From the NCBI RefSeq assembly GCF_051622035.1, contig NC_135355.1, positions 31,374,986-31,438,985 of the forward strand: a DNA stretch of 64,000 bases, in the 5' to 3' direction. This document shows, in pieces, positions 12,714 to 23,177 of the stretch. The notes under the pieces were generated by a model. The model saw only the letters and a program-made list of their open reading frames with translations. It was not told the origin of the DNA and did no database searches. Every line of letters begins with the position of its first letter. The stretch's first letter is position 1. The translations under genes were made by a program, and so were the position numbers. This DNA is from Arctopsyche grandis (lineage: Eukaryota > Arthropoda > Insecta > Trichoptera > Hydropsychidae).

Positions 12714-13464
12714 ACTGGGATTTTTCTTCACGTAAGTAAATAAAATAGTAAGATTCACGTAATTTATACTTTTTTATGTATGTTGAGTATTAATTAAATC
12801 CTCTGATAATTTATTTTAGTCTTGGTATATATCGCAATTTTGGACCTAAGATGGTAAATTGTGGTATTCCATTGATGAGTCACTGAAAGTAGACATTTTT
12901 ATCTATTAATGGTACATTGATGTATTCATATCCACCTTCTCTACTTTACACATTATCATAATATACATATATACTTACATATGATATAATTTGTTTCGAT
13001 GAATGTATAGAATCTTTGCTATTTTAACTTTTTCACTATGTCGACTATATTAGCTATGTTTTTACCTTATGTTAATAATACCTTATATGTTAATGTTTCA
13101 TATTTTCATTGTACGAAACATATTACGTGTTTGTTCAGCGTTCTAATAGTGCAATGTATCATTATAATTATATCTAAATTATATATTAGGTGAAACTAAA
13201 TTATATATTACCCAAAAAATTGGGTTCCAAAATTAGCCATTAAATTATGTATAAATTCTAAGAGCCATAAAACTTATTACAATATTGTATCGATAAAAAA
13301 TTTACAATATGTAGTGTATCAATAAAAAATGTACAATAGTGTATCGATAAAGTTGATTATAATATAAATGTATATAAAAAAACCTAATGTACTAAAATAT
13401 AAATAAATAATTATACTATAAAATATAAATAGGCAATTTCGACAAGGGGAATTCTAGTCTAGAG
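12714..13464. other. AT-rich spacer with a 70-bp repeat
   Basis: No coding evidence. Positions 13136-13207 (CGTTCTAATAGTGCAATGTA onward) closely match 16893-16963 just upstream of the odorant receptor. Short decayed motifs such as GTGTATCGATAAA recur near 13285-13350. Confidence 0.55.
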
Positions 13465-13530
13465 CAGGCCTGGGCAAGCTTTCTTACTGAAGGGCCAAAT
13501 TCGATATTTTATATGAGTCGGCGGGCCGCA

Positions 13531-13593
<63 letters not shown>

Positions 13594-14514
13594 TTATACA
13601 TACATGTATGTTTACGTTAAATAACCACAATAAAACAAATTAATAAGGTTAAAATTTTAATGACAATGATTAAGTTGTTTAATTTCTTTCGACATTTTCT
13701 GTATATCAGGTTTAAATTTGGTAGTAGAAATTTTTAAAACTGCCTGTAAGTGTTGATCTGTAATGCTTGATCTTAAGGAGCTTTTATTTAAATTAATTAC
13801 GGAAAATGTCTGCTCACATACATATATGTATGTATATGTCGATCCGAAAATGAACAACATTTTTCTCGCAGTCTTTAATTTTTCCGAATCTTTCAGAGTT
13901 CAGGGAATTATAAAATTTGCAGATTTCTTCACGGTGGTATAAATCTTTCGGATCTGTATCGCACTGTAAATCTAAAATTTCCAGTTGTAGTTCACTCGGA
14001 ATGTTGTCAACATTTGCTAAAAACGGATCACGGGTTATTGCTTGGCTGTTTTCAATTACTCGGAAGTCACTTAAAGCTTTGATGGTGTCTCCGTATTTTT
14101 TAATTTTACTTTCATCAATATTTAATGATTTCAGTGTTGGGAAGTGATCCAGTTTCTTAATTAATATTTGACGTTGAATCAGTTGGAGTTTTAAATTAAA
14201 TTCATTCAAGCTTTTTATCGAATCGTGAGCATATACATTTTTACCCTGTAAAATGCAGTTGAAAGTGTTCAGGTGTGTTATGATGTCCAAAGTAAAAGCA
14301 AAATCACAAAGCCAGACATTGTTAGTGAATTCAGGAAAATCAGTTATATGTTTCATTTCGAAAAATAAAATGATATCATCCTTTAATTTACACACTCTTT
14401 GAAGTACTTTCCTTAAACTTAACCATCGAATATGGCTGTGAAAAGGAATATCTGTGTACTCTGCATCAAGATCTTCAAGAAAGCTGATATATTGTCTGTG
14501 TTTCACTACCCGTC
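13465..14514 (-). mobile_element. hAT transposon relic, 3' part
   Basis: A terminus CAGGCCTGGGCAAGC at 13465 resembles hAT ends. The 5' end was not found. The transposase open frame runs 14506-13814 on the minus strand, with HSHIRWLSLRKVLQRVCKLK and LCDFAFTLDIITHLNTFNC, typical of the GTF2IRD2/ZBED-like hAT group. The C-terminal dimerisation segment is in a separate frame (13860-13657), with VCEQTFSVINLNKSSLRSSI and HLQAVLKIST. A frameshift and an ACATATATGTA-type microsatellite expansion separate the two. A (TA)n tract lies at 13533-13588, near the 3' end. It is a pseudogene. Confidence 0.85.
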
Positions 14515-15653
14515 ACTACCTACCCGTGTTGGCCAGTCGAAAGATACTCACAAAATGGTCAAAAAAGGCTTAGGGATTATTTTTATGATTTAATACCTGA
14601 CGAATGGATGGTTCACAGTGGAATTACCATGAATTTAGGTAAAAAAAAGCCCACTTCGTAGGACTTCCCGCGCTAATTCGAATCGCACGAATTGCAGCTA
14701 AGACTATCCGCACACAACCCAACCCCGTGACAAGTCACAAGTCGATATATGTGATTGCATTATAATAAATTACACTCACGGATACATTATAATACATGGG
14801 ATTGTATTATAACCACTTCACGGATATATTAAAAAATGAATAAACACTATTTTAAAAAAAGAGGGGTCTCATAAAAATGGTGCGCCCTGGTTGTCACGAT
14901 TGCAACCATCGTAGTAATCTGATAAAAAAAAAATAATTCTTAATTCAAACAAATGATGCAATCGTCCCAACTATGGAAAAGTAAAAAAAAAAATTATATT
15001 ATTTGAGGTCAAGAATCTTATATGCTCATACAAACCATCGCCTTCAATCATATTCAAATATTCTGGAGACGTCGAAGTCAACCTGTATGAAGTAACCTGA
15101 TTAGGATAACATTTTTTTGTACATACCTCGCAAGTCTATAAGTTATAGGTGTTTAAACAATTAAAATCTGGCATAGCGAGATGGTGGCGAAAAGGTAAAA
15201 AACTATGGGAACAGTGTGGACAAATGCGACAATATGGACAATAGACATCACCGAGAAAGATGGTGGAGTATTTTCAAACGCGTCCATTACGATTATTTTT
15301 CACCATCGTAATGGCGGACATCATTTCCACATATATTGATGACCAAACCGAGCAAAATGGCAAAGTTTGAAAACGATCGGATAAGAACCCAAATTTCGTC
15401 AGACGATAAAATCGAAATTGAAGTAAGAATAGGCTAGTATTAGTAATAATAATAATAAAATAAATACGGAGCAAATACTAACCGAATAAAGTTCAATAGT
15501 AATCGATCAATTAGTATCGAAGGCATGATCAAAAATTATAAAAAAGTTGGATTAATTTCCTGAATAAAAAGAAATTATATTTTTACAATAGTTTTGAAAT
15601 AATTTACATAAAACCACTTGTGATGGAAATTAATTGTATGTATGTATCATAAG
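14515..15653. other. unassigned repeats, no gene seen
   Basis: No supported coding sequence. About 15290-15470 is a dispersed repeat: it shares blocks such as TATTGATGACCAAA, AAAACGATCGGATAAGA and a (TAA)n tail with 21108-21275. Confidence 0.5.
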
Positions 15654-15755
15654 TAGAGGTAGGATAGTCACAGTGCTATCCATTGTTCGGCAAACCTTTA
15701 AAAATGCATTTACAACCTTTGAACAATACACGGCCCCCTCAGGCTCCGGTGACTA
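15654..15755 (+). mobile_element. 102-bp hAT-type MITE (family A, copy 2)
   Basis: Same element as at 6064-6165, with a few substitutions. Flanking duplications are ATCATAAG at 15646-15653 and 15756-15763. The right copy is also the left duplication of the next hAT element. Confidence 0.9.
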
Positions 15756-15763
15756 ATCATAAG

Positions 15764-16681
15764 TAGAGACACGTATTTTGGGCATCTATTTTTATGAAGA
15801 GTTTAATTTTAAATAATAAAAAATTGAATATTAATAAAATTTATATACATATGTATATACAATTTGAAGACAACACAACAATTAAAAAATAGTATAATAA
15901 TTCAAAAATGTTTTGGAATTAAAATTACAATGAAAAAAACATGAATATAAAAATACAAAGATAAAAAATATGAATATAAAAATATAAAAAATACCAATTA
16001 AAATTTATCAAAACTCAACATGGAGAATAATTCTACAGATTCTTTTTTGAGATTTGTGTGACGATCGGTAACAACTATATTGTATTTATTAAAATACCTT
16101 TCAGAATCCACACTATTGACGGTACACCAAATAGATTTTAGAGCTGCTCAACCAAATTCTTCATATTTAATTTTTGTTGCCATCAATTGTCTAAAAAAGT
16201 GCTGATATCCTTCCAAACATTGAGCCTCTGTTAATACATTAAACAATGACAGGTTTCTAAAAAATAAAACTGTTTCTTTAACATAATATTAGATTTTGTA
16301 CCTGCCACAGATGGATTGAATAGTTTATTCAAGATTCGTCTCATTAAGTCTTGAGTGCGAGTCTAGTTTTAAGACGCTTTTTTGAGCAGCCTTTTGGATA
16401 CACAGCTCCAATTGTCTTCTTTTGTCTGACAAAAGCAGTTGCATGGTTTCGACAGGAAAAACACTGTCTATGGTAAACTGCAAGCTCTGTTTTATCCCCT
16501 CAATTTCTTCACATAATAAATGGGCAAAGGGATAGGAAGACCCTTCTAAATTGTCTATTAATTTTATTAATTTTATGCAAATTTCACTTTTGTTTGTTAT
16601 TTTAGCATCTATTCGCATATTTTACGAATTTATTAGCATCTATTCCGAATAATAGCAAAATGCCCAAAATACGTGTCTCTA
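15764..16681 (-). mobile_element. 918-bp hAT element, internally deleted
   Basis: Terminal repeats of 22 bp start TAGAGACACGTATTTTGGGC at both ends. The 8-bp duplications are ATCATAAG (15756-15763 and 16682-16689). The minus strand retains the C-terminal part of a hAT transposase: an open frame at 16618-16325 and, beyond stops, VDSERYFNKYNIVVTDRHTN and LFSMLSF near 16140-16020. The N-terminal half is deleted. It is inserted precisely against the MITE at 15654. Confidence 0.88.
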
Positions 16682-16892
16682 ATCATAAGTAATGTATGTG
16701 ATATATGTTCTTTTTATAGCAAGTGCACATTCTTTCGATTATGTTAGATTTTTATATTGTAAATAAATATGTATTTGTTTGTATTATTTTTTTTAATTTT
16801 CTATTTATCACAATCATTACATATCTGGCATTCGATATTTTATCATTATTGATTTTATTATTTTTTATCCATGCTATATAAAAATCGTCGTT

Positions 16893-16963
16893 CGGCGTTC
16901 TAATACTTCAATGTATCATTATAATAACATCTAAATTATATATTAGATGAAACTAAATTATAA
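16893..16963 (+). repeat. 70-bp repeat upstream of odorant receptor
   Basis: Matches 13136-13207 at most positions, with shared blocks such as ATATATTAG and GAAACTAAATTATA. It lies 50 bp before the receptor's ATG. It may be a dispersed repeat or the remnant of a duplicated receptor promoter. Confidence 0.6.
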
Positions 16964-17012
16964 TTAGTTGAACCAATTTTGTCCGTCATTCAAAACTTGT
17001 CAGTGGTCCGCG

Positions 17013-19522
17013 ATGTCGTGTCTGGCCAAGTTTCTGAAATACATGCTGAGGAATAAAATAAAAAAACCCGATGAAATAATCTCAAACAACATTGCACTTT
17101 TGAAAATCATCGGATTATGGTGGGAGAGAGAAAAAGATATATTCGGTATAATAAAATTACTATTCATGATAATATTGACGGCTTCCGTCATTGTACCGGA
17201 GACTATCTACTTGTGGAGTATATCCGGTGGGTTCATAGACAAAACTCGAACTATGGGTCCGATCTTGGGCATCTGTACTTTCACTATGAAGTATATGATC
17301 TTGATTACGAAGAGAGTTGAATTTAAACAGCTGATAGACGAACTTCAGGAAGCTTGTAAGTATACTATTATATTTATATCTGACGAAGTCCGTATGAGAA
17401 ATTTTAGTATTAAAAATGATCAGTTATCTAATATATAATTTGGAAAGAGACTTTGTATATATGTATGTATGTATGTATGAACGTATCCTTCCTTCGTAGA
17501 AATCCGTGACGTCATCGAACAAATAAATCGTTTTTTCCGATTCAAAGGATTCGAAGTTCCCGGGGGCGTAAGCACTGAAGAGGAAGCCCTAGGGATACTA
17601 TTAGATAAGTCATGTTGAAGCGGTTTATATTAAAAATACCGAGCGAAGCCGAGTAATACAGCTGGTCGTTAATAAAAGCCAAATAAAGAGATTTAATTGA
17701 TTGTATATCGTAAACAGAATGAATTAAAGGATGAAAATAAATGGCTTTAACTTTAAAACATGTTAAAAACCGATCAAAAAAAAGGGTACATGGTAAACGG
17801 TACATACTCACTTAATTTGCGCGAGCAGGATACAACAGGAACAAGAGGAACAGGCTTTTCCTCCCGTATTAATGTACGACGCGCGCAGAATACGGGAGGA
17901 AAAGCGTGTTCCTCTTGTTCCTGTTGTATCCTGCTCACGCAAATTGAGTGAGTATGAACCGTTTACCATGCACCCTTTTTTTTGATCTTTCGACTTAAGA
18001 TCTTTCGATTTTCGATCTTTGCCTTCCGATATTTGCGTTTTCGGGCGTTTCACATTCGGGCCCGTGAGGTAGAACCGTTTAAAACATATTTATAACTTGG
18101 AACATGAAAATAATTTACAAAACAGTAACATATGAATGAATCTGACAATCTGTTATTGTTCACAGTATTGCTAAAATTGAAAATAAATGAATTCTCATAT
18201 TAGTAAAAATACATTTTGACCGTATCATTACAGACGTAGAAACTAAGCAAAGTAAATATTGGACTTTAATGAAATCGGCCAATGAAAAGTCCCAAACCAA
18301 TGTCAAGTATTGTTGTTTATTCTTGTGTATAATAACGGTCAATGGAGTTTGGATAGCCATCTTTGTCATGGTATATGAAAAGATTACTGGGATACGTCTG
18401 GCTACTCCATCACTACCGTTTCAATTTGAGTAAGTATACGGTTTACTCTCCGTCGTTTCTGCCTACATTATTATGATTAGTCTTATTTTTCTGCTTTTTG
18501 CAATCTAATTTAACCATTTAAATATTAGCTATGGTCCAGATTTTGATGATCCACTGCCGATCATTTGGTATACGATGCTCACCTTCAAGTTGCTGTGGAT
18601 TACGGTGGGAGTTTCAGCAATCGATTGCTCATTCGTATCCCTATCCATACACATTAGAACGCACTTCATAATCTTGAACAATAGAATGCGAAGTGTCGGC
18701 TTTAAGAATCGTGGGAATTTCGAAAATGGTAATACGAATTTGGTGTCCCAGATAATCAGATGAAAGATTTTTGAATTTCTTAATCAATTTCTTACAGTGG
18801 TGCGTTGTAATAAATGTCACGTGAAATCTTCGAAGTATGTCTGCGAACATGATGCGTCGGAGCAGTTGAAAATTTGCATCAAACAACACAACGTAGTGAT
18901 CAAATACGTCAGTGACTTTGAAAAATTGTTTAGTTGGCAACTGTTGGTCATTTTCAATTTGAGTGCTGCTAAAATTAGTCTATTTCTCTTTCAAGCTCTC
19001 GATGTAAGTATTTTTGAATTGAAAATATGTATGTACATGAAAACGTTATGAACATTCTTGATTACAGAACCCATCTGAGATAAATGAACTAATAGCTTTT
19101 ATCGGATTCGCCGTCGGCTCGTGGCTTCAGCTGTTCATGATTTGTAGATACGGCCAGCAAATAATAACTGAGGTATATAATATAATTCATTATTAGTTGT
19201 ATTGATGCAGTGTGTATATAATTGAAAACAGTCTTCGGACATTGCCAATGCTGCATATGGATGCGCTTGGTTCATGTACGGCAAGGTGTTCCGCAAACAG
19301 GTGATTTTGATCGTGCAACGGTCCCAAAAAACTCTCGGATTGACGGCTGGAAAGTTCTTTTACGTGTCCATGGAGAGCTTTTCTAAGGTACTGTGAAATT
19401 TGAATTTGGACAATTTGCACTCTAGTCGAAGTATTCATTTTTATTATTTTTGTCTTTAGATTAGCAGAGCTACAATTTCTTATTTTATGTTACTTAAAGC
19501 TATACGTGAAAAGTCAAATTGA
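17013..19522 (+). CDS. odorant receptor (7tm_6), 422 aa
   Basis: Seven exons, all GT-AG: 17013-17355, 18234-18429, 18529-18728, 18798-19003, 19068-19172, 19232-19387, 19460-19522. They join into one open frame of 1,269 nt. Insect odorant receptors are inverted seven-helix proteins that form odour-gated channels with Orco. The family pattern is clear: an N-terminal helix pair (LLKIIGLWWERE, IIKLLFMIILTASVIV), middle helices (VKYCCLFLCIITVNGVWIAI), a cytoplasmic segment (IKYVSDFEKLFSWQLLVIFN), then ELIAFIGFAVGSW. The C-terminal region has NAAYGCAWF, RKQVILIVQRSQKTLGLTAG and a final exon ISRATISYFMLLKAIREKSN. I start at ATG 17013 because upstream frame extension needs a non-ATG codon. Intron 1 (878 bp) carries a Helitron and a foldback element. 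All reading frames and splice sites are intact, so it is probably functional; the subfamily is unknown. Confidence 0.92.
17427..17665 (+). mobile_element. Helitron in receptor intron 1
   Basis: Begins TCTAATATATAATTTGG and ends near CGAGCGAAGCCGAGTAATAC, with a degenerate CTGG for the usual CTAG. Same family as the complete copy at 49198-49426. It lies in intron 1 of the odorant receptor, between exons ending 17355 and starting 18234. Confidence 0.8.
17765..18076. mobile_element. foldback (palindromic) element, copy 1
   Basis: The inner arms are reverse complements. AGGGTACATGGTAAACGGTA on the left meets TACCATGCACCC on the right, and the centre carries GCGCGAGCAGGATACAACAG and its complement. 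The right outer arm ends CCCGTGAGGTAGAACC; the left outer arm is missing. Apparent open frames here are products of the palindrome, read similarly on both strands. Confidence 0.85.
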
Positions 19523-19875
19523 AATAATACACATTCCCCTCTCTCTATTGTAGGATATTAATATAAAATGATTATAATTAGGTATAATGATGTGGCTTAT
19601 GCCGAACAGTTGGTATTATACACATATGTATTAATGTTAAGGTTGGTACTCCCGAACCTTGTCCGGGAGCGACAGTAGTAGTAAGAGTCGCGCCTTGACG
19701 CGACCGGATGCGTATGCGCATCGAGTATTGTTCTCAAATAAACGTATAAGATTGAATTGAGATCGCTTTTACTTGTCTCTCTCTCCTGCAATCCTCCCTA
19801 CTACCCAGCGGACTTCCTATACTATGAACAATCTTTATTGAAATAATACAAAACTAAAGAAATTTTACAATTACG

Positions 19876-20725
19876 CAGTGGCGGCTCTTGGATAAGATAT
19901 CTAGGGGTGCTGCGGTTGATTAAAAATAAAAAAATGTTTATTTGGATTATATTTTACTTTTAACAACAAAATTATCAAAATTAAACATTATATGTATTTT
20001 ATTTCATTAAAAAATTGATTCTTGTCTTTTTTCCTTGAAAAAAGGTCTATCACCTTTTCGTTAAATTTTTCACTGTTCATAATCATTTTTTTTTTCAATT
20101 GACAGCATAGACAAAGCCGTCAATCTTTCTTGAACCATTGTGTTTCTTATATATGTATGTCTTTATTCTATTTATTGATGAAAAACACCGTTCTGGCTCA
20201 AAGGTAGTTTTTAACTTTTTAAGTTTTCTTTAATTGAAAATGAATCGATATTACTAGATTGCAGCTTCCTTGATTTTGATACCATCTTAAATAGTGACGT
20301 GTAGAAACGTAAAAAGTGTAAGAGGTGTAGAAGGAAAGACAAAAGGTGCAGAAGAAATGAGGAAAAATGAGGAGCTTGTCGAGCGCGCGGCGCGCACACG
20401 AACGCAAAAAGAAATGTGTACTGTTGGGAGTGCAGAACGGACCAAGCTTCTAGCTACCCCCGCGCCCCTCCTTCGCCCACTCGGCATATTTCATCGAAAA
20501 CCGTACTGCACAAAATCATAAATGATGCCTCACTTTTTGATATTAGTACCACGATGTATGAACATTATTAGATGTATCGGTGTGCGGGCGAGCTTAATAC
20601 ACGCTTAAATAATATTGATATTTTCATATAATATACATACATTTATGTATATAATAATATGAAATTTTTCTCAATTTCCTTGGGGGTGCTGCAGTACCGC
20701 AGTGCGTATGGACGAGCCGCCACTG
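19876..20725 (-). mobile_element. 850-bp hAT element with transposase remnant
   Basis: Ends CAGTGGCGGCTC and GAGCCGCCACTG are reverse complements. The exact 8-bp duplication is CAATTACG (19868-19875 and 20726-20733). Inside, on the minus strand near 20140-19990, a broken frame reads NTMVQERLTALSMLSIEKK, resembling a hAT dimerisation-domain terminus. The region 20290-20480 is GC-richer and has no assigned role. It is a deletion derivative that depends on another source of transposase. Confidence 0.88.
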
Positions 20726-20733
20726 CAATTACG

Positions 20734-21708
20734 TGAGAAATTCAAATACATATTGATTCTTGCTCAGATACCTATAGAAATATTGTTCTAGAAATTCATG
20801 GAACTTCGATACTTATAAGCTTAGACTATGATATTAATGATAATTATTCTCTTCCTTCTCTCTTTTTTTTACAATATTGATAGCATTGTATTGTAAACAT
20901 ATTTGGTATTTTTATATATATGTTCATATGTCTTAAGTAATGAAAAATGTATGTAATTCTAACTGTTCACAAATAAAACAATATGGCTAATATATAAAAG
21001 TTATTTTATTTACATAGTTATCGAAAAAATATAAAACAAATTGTTTGAATTAATAAAAACGTCACCCAACCCGAAAATGTAGATATTAGATACGCGTTGT
21101 ATACGATATTTTATCTCTAACGTAATGGCAGACGATACATTAACGTATATTGATGACCAAAATGTGCAATATGGCAAAGTATGAAAACGATCGGATAAGA
21201 GATAAGAGATATAAAAAATGACCGCTTACACGAAAACCATGTGAAACGTAAAGGAGGTTAGTAATAATAAAAAAAAACAAAAGAAATCCAAAATGGCTGT
21301 TTAAATTCCTACATTAATTCGATGAAGGTATGGAAGAATAGAAATTAAATGTTTATGTTTAAGGATTATGAATGGCCATTGGTAAATTGATCTTCTTCGA
21401 GGTTCCAGGGTTCTTCGACGGTGTTCAAAACCTTTGTGAGGACCTTGTGACCGGTCGCGTCACAGGGATCGTTCACAGGGAAGACGATGAGCTCGTCAGC
21501 CAGCATTGATATTCCAAATCTATCAAATCCATTCGCCAGTTGTCACTATGTTGTCCCGACTTGGCTATGCCGCACCGTGCGACTTGCGAGCGACTTGGTT
21601 GAGGGCGACCAGACCAATGCATGCAGGTAGATGGGACATGCTACACCCGCCGAATATTAAAATGAATTGTTTTTTTATTCAAACCGTTCGTCTGCAATTC
21701 TTTATTCG
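20734..21708. other. AT-rich spacer with a dispersed repeat
   Basis: About 21108-21275 is homologous to 15290-15470. The segment 21390-21490 is GC-richer (TTCGAGGTTCCAGGG, GACCGGTCGCGTC) but has no open frame I can support. Confidence 0.45.
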
Positions 21709-21881
21709 CGCACATTAATACGGGAGGAAAAGCATGTTCCTCTTGTTCCTGTTGTATCCTGCTCGCGCAAGTTAAGTGAGTATGTACGTGAGTATGTACT
21801 TAAGATCTTTCGATTTTCGATCTTTGCCTTCCGATATTTGCGTTTTCTGTCATTTAACATTCTGTCAAGTCACGTAGACCC
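21709..21881. mobile_element. foldback element, right half only
   Basis: Contains the right arm of the foldback family seen complete at 30396-30780: TTAATACGGGAGGAAAAGC, then TATCCTGCTCGCGCAA, GATCTTTCGATTTTCGATC and a terminal TCACGTAGACCC. The left arm is absent. Confidence 0.8.
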
Positions 21882-22111
21882 ATATTCTGCCCTGCTTATA
21901 TCGTTTGCGCGTTTTGAAAGAAAAATTGGCACATTACAATATTGAATTTGACGTTTCTGCTTTAGAGATGAGGCAAAATAAAATACATTTCTTTTTGATG
22001 CAAGGGACAGCCGAGAAAAATAATAATAAGTGTGTAAATCTTAAAGTAACATTTATTTGGTAAGTTTGTATAGGTACAGTATATGAAAATATGTAAACAA
22101 AATTAAAAAAA

Positions 22112-22210
22112 ATTACGTCGTGTCCATAAGAATTTCAGTAACCAATACTAAGTTTTAGTTCGGTAAGACTAACGGTGTTCAAAAATCCCTAAAATATACA
22201 GACAAAGTTT
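22112..22210. repeat. dispersed ~95-bp repeat
   Basis: Shares long blocks (AATTTCAGTAACC, GGTAAGACTAACGGT-like, AAATCCCTAAAATA) with 56965-57050, where it runs into a (CA)n tract. It resembles a retroelement 3' end. No coding content was seen in the shared part. Confidence 0.65.
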
Positions 22211-22505
22211 CGTTTATCATTTCCACTCGATGACTTTCCAATAATTCGATAAAGCTCAAATTAAAATTGAATTGGTTGGTTATTTCGATTAGATGGTTAA
22301 TTACACCATCTTGGTCTTCTGGTTCCGAAACGGTATAAAAAAAACTGAGGAGTGAGCTTCTTCCAGACTCCTTTCATGGTAGATATTGAAACTTCGTTCC
22401 AAGCAGCACCGATGTTTTTAACAGCTTCATAAATATTAAATTCTTTCCAAAACTGCGTGAATGATTTTCCATCCTGTCCTACGGTCGCCCTTATGGAGTT
22501 TCTAA
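22180..22505 (-). pseudogene. pogo/Tigger-like transposase fragment
   Basis: Minus-strand translation gives FTQFWKEFNIYEAVKNIGAA, WNEVSISTMKGVWKKLTPQF and, after one frameshift in an A/T run near 22340, QDGVINHLIEITNQFNFNLS and FIELLESHRVEMINE. This is the C-terminal region of a pogo/Tigger-type (DDE, CENP-B-related) transposase, where a WKxYxIYDAI...W..V...CMNGIWKK pattern is usual. No N-terminus or terminal repeats were found. It is upstream of the secreted-protein gene and has no link to it. Confidence 0.78.
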
Positions 22506-23177
22506 AGGTCGATCGTAAATTACATATAATACTGTTACAGACGAGTTAATTGACGAGGTTACAATGATCAACATATTATTCGGATATAGAGTTATCAATT
22601 ACATACCATCTGCAGAACTATGCACCTACATATGTATGTAGGCGCATAGTGCATCTGAATGATCCCCAGGTGCATCTGAATGATCCCTTCACACACCTTC
22701 AGTTCACAAGCACAATTAATTTTCTACTATTCTAGCTACGCTGAACAACAATACCATGTTCCGATTGTATCTACTTAACCTTAAGAAAATTTGTTCATAA
22801 GATTATTTTGCCCATAGTGAAATTGTACTATTGTATTTAAATGAGTTTACACACTACTCGTGTATTATTATAGCAATTACAATAGTGAAATAGTAAGAAC
22901 TTTTAAATTCTTTCCTGCTTTGAACATCAATTATACTGTATACAGATCAATTTGCCATAAATACGTGAGAAAATTGATACTTTTGATTGAGGGGGGTCGT
23001 TTGGTCTCGCATGAGAAGATAAGTGTGCCTCTAAAATACATTTTCTCCGCGTCATCCGATCTTCCCAGTCAATCGATACGACAACGAAGTCCACTACTTA
23101 CTTCTGCTCCATCACTTTCTACGTCAGTGTCTTCTGTTGCATTGCGGTGCAAGGTCGCTCTTGACGTGAAGTGCAAC

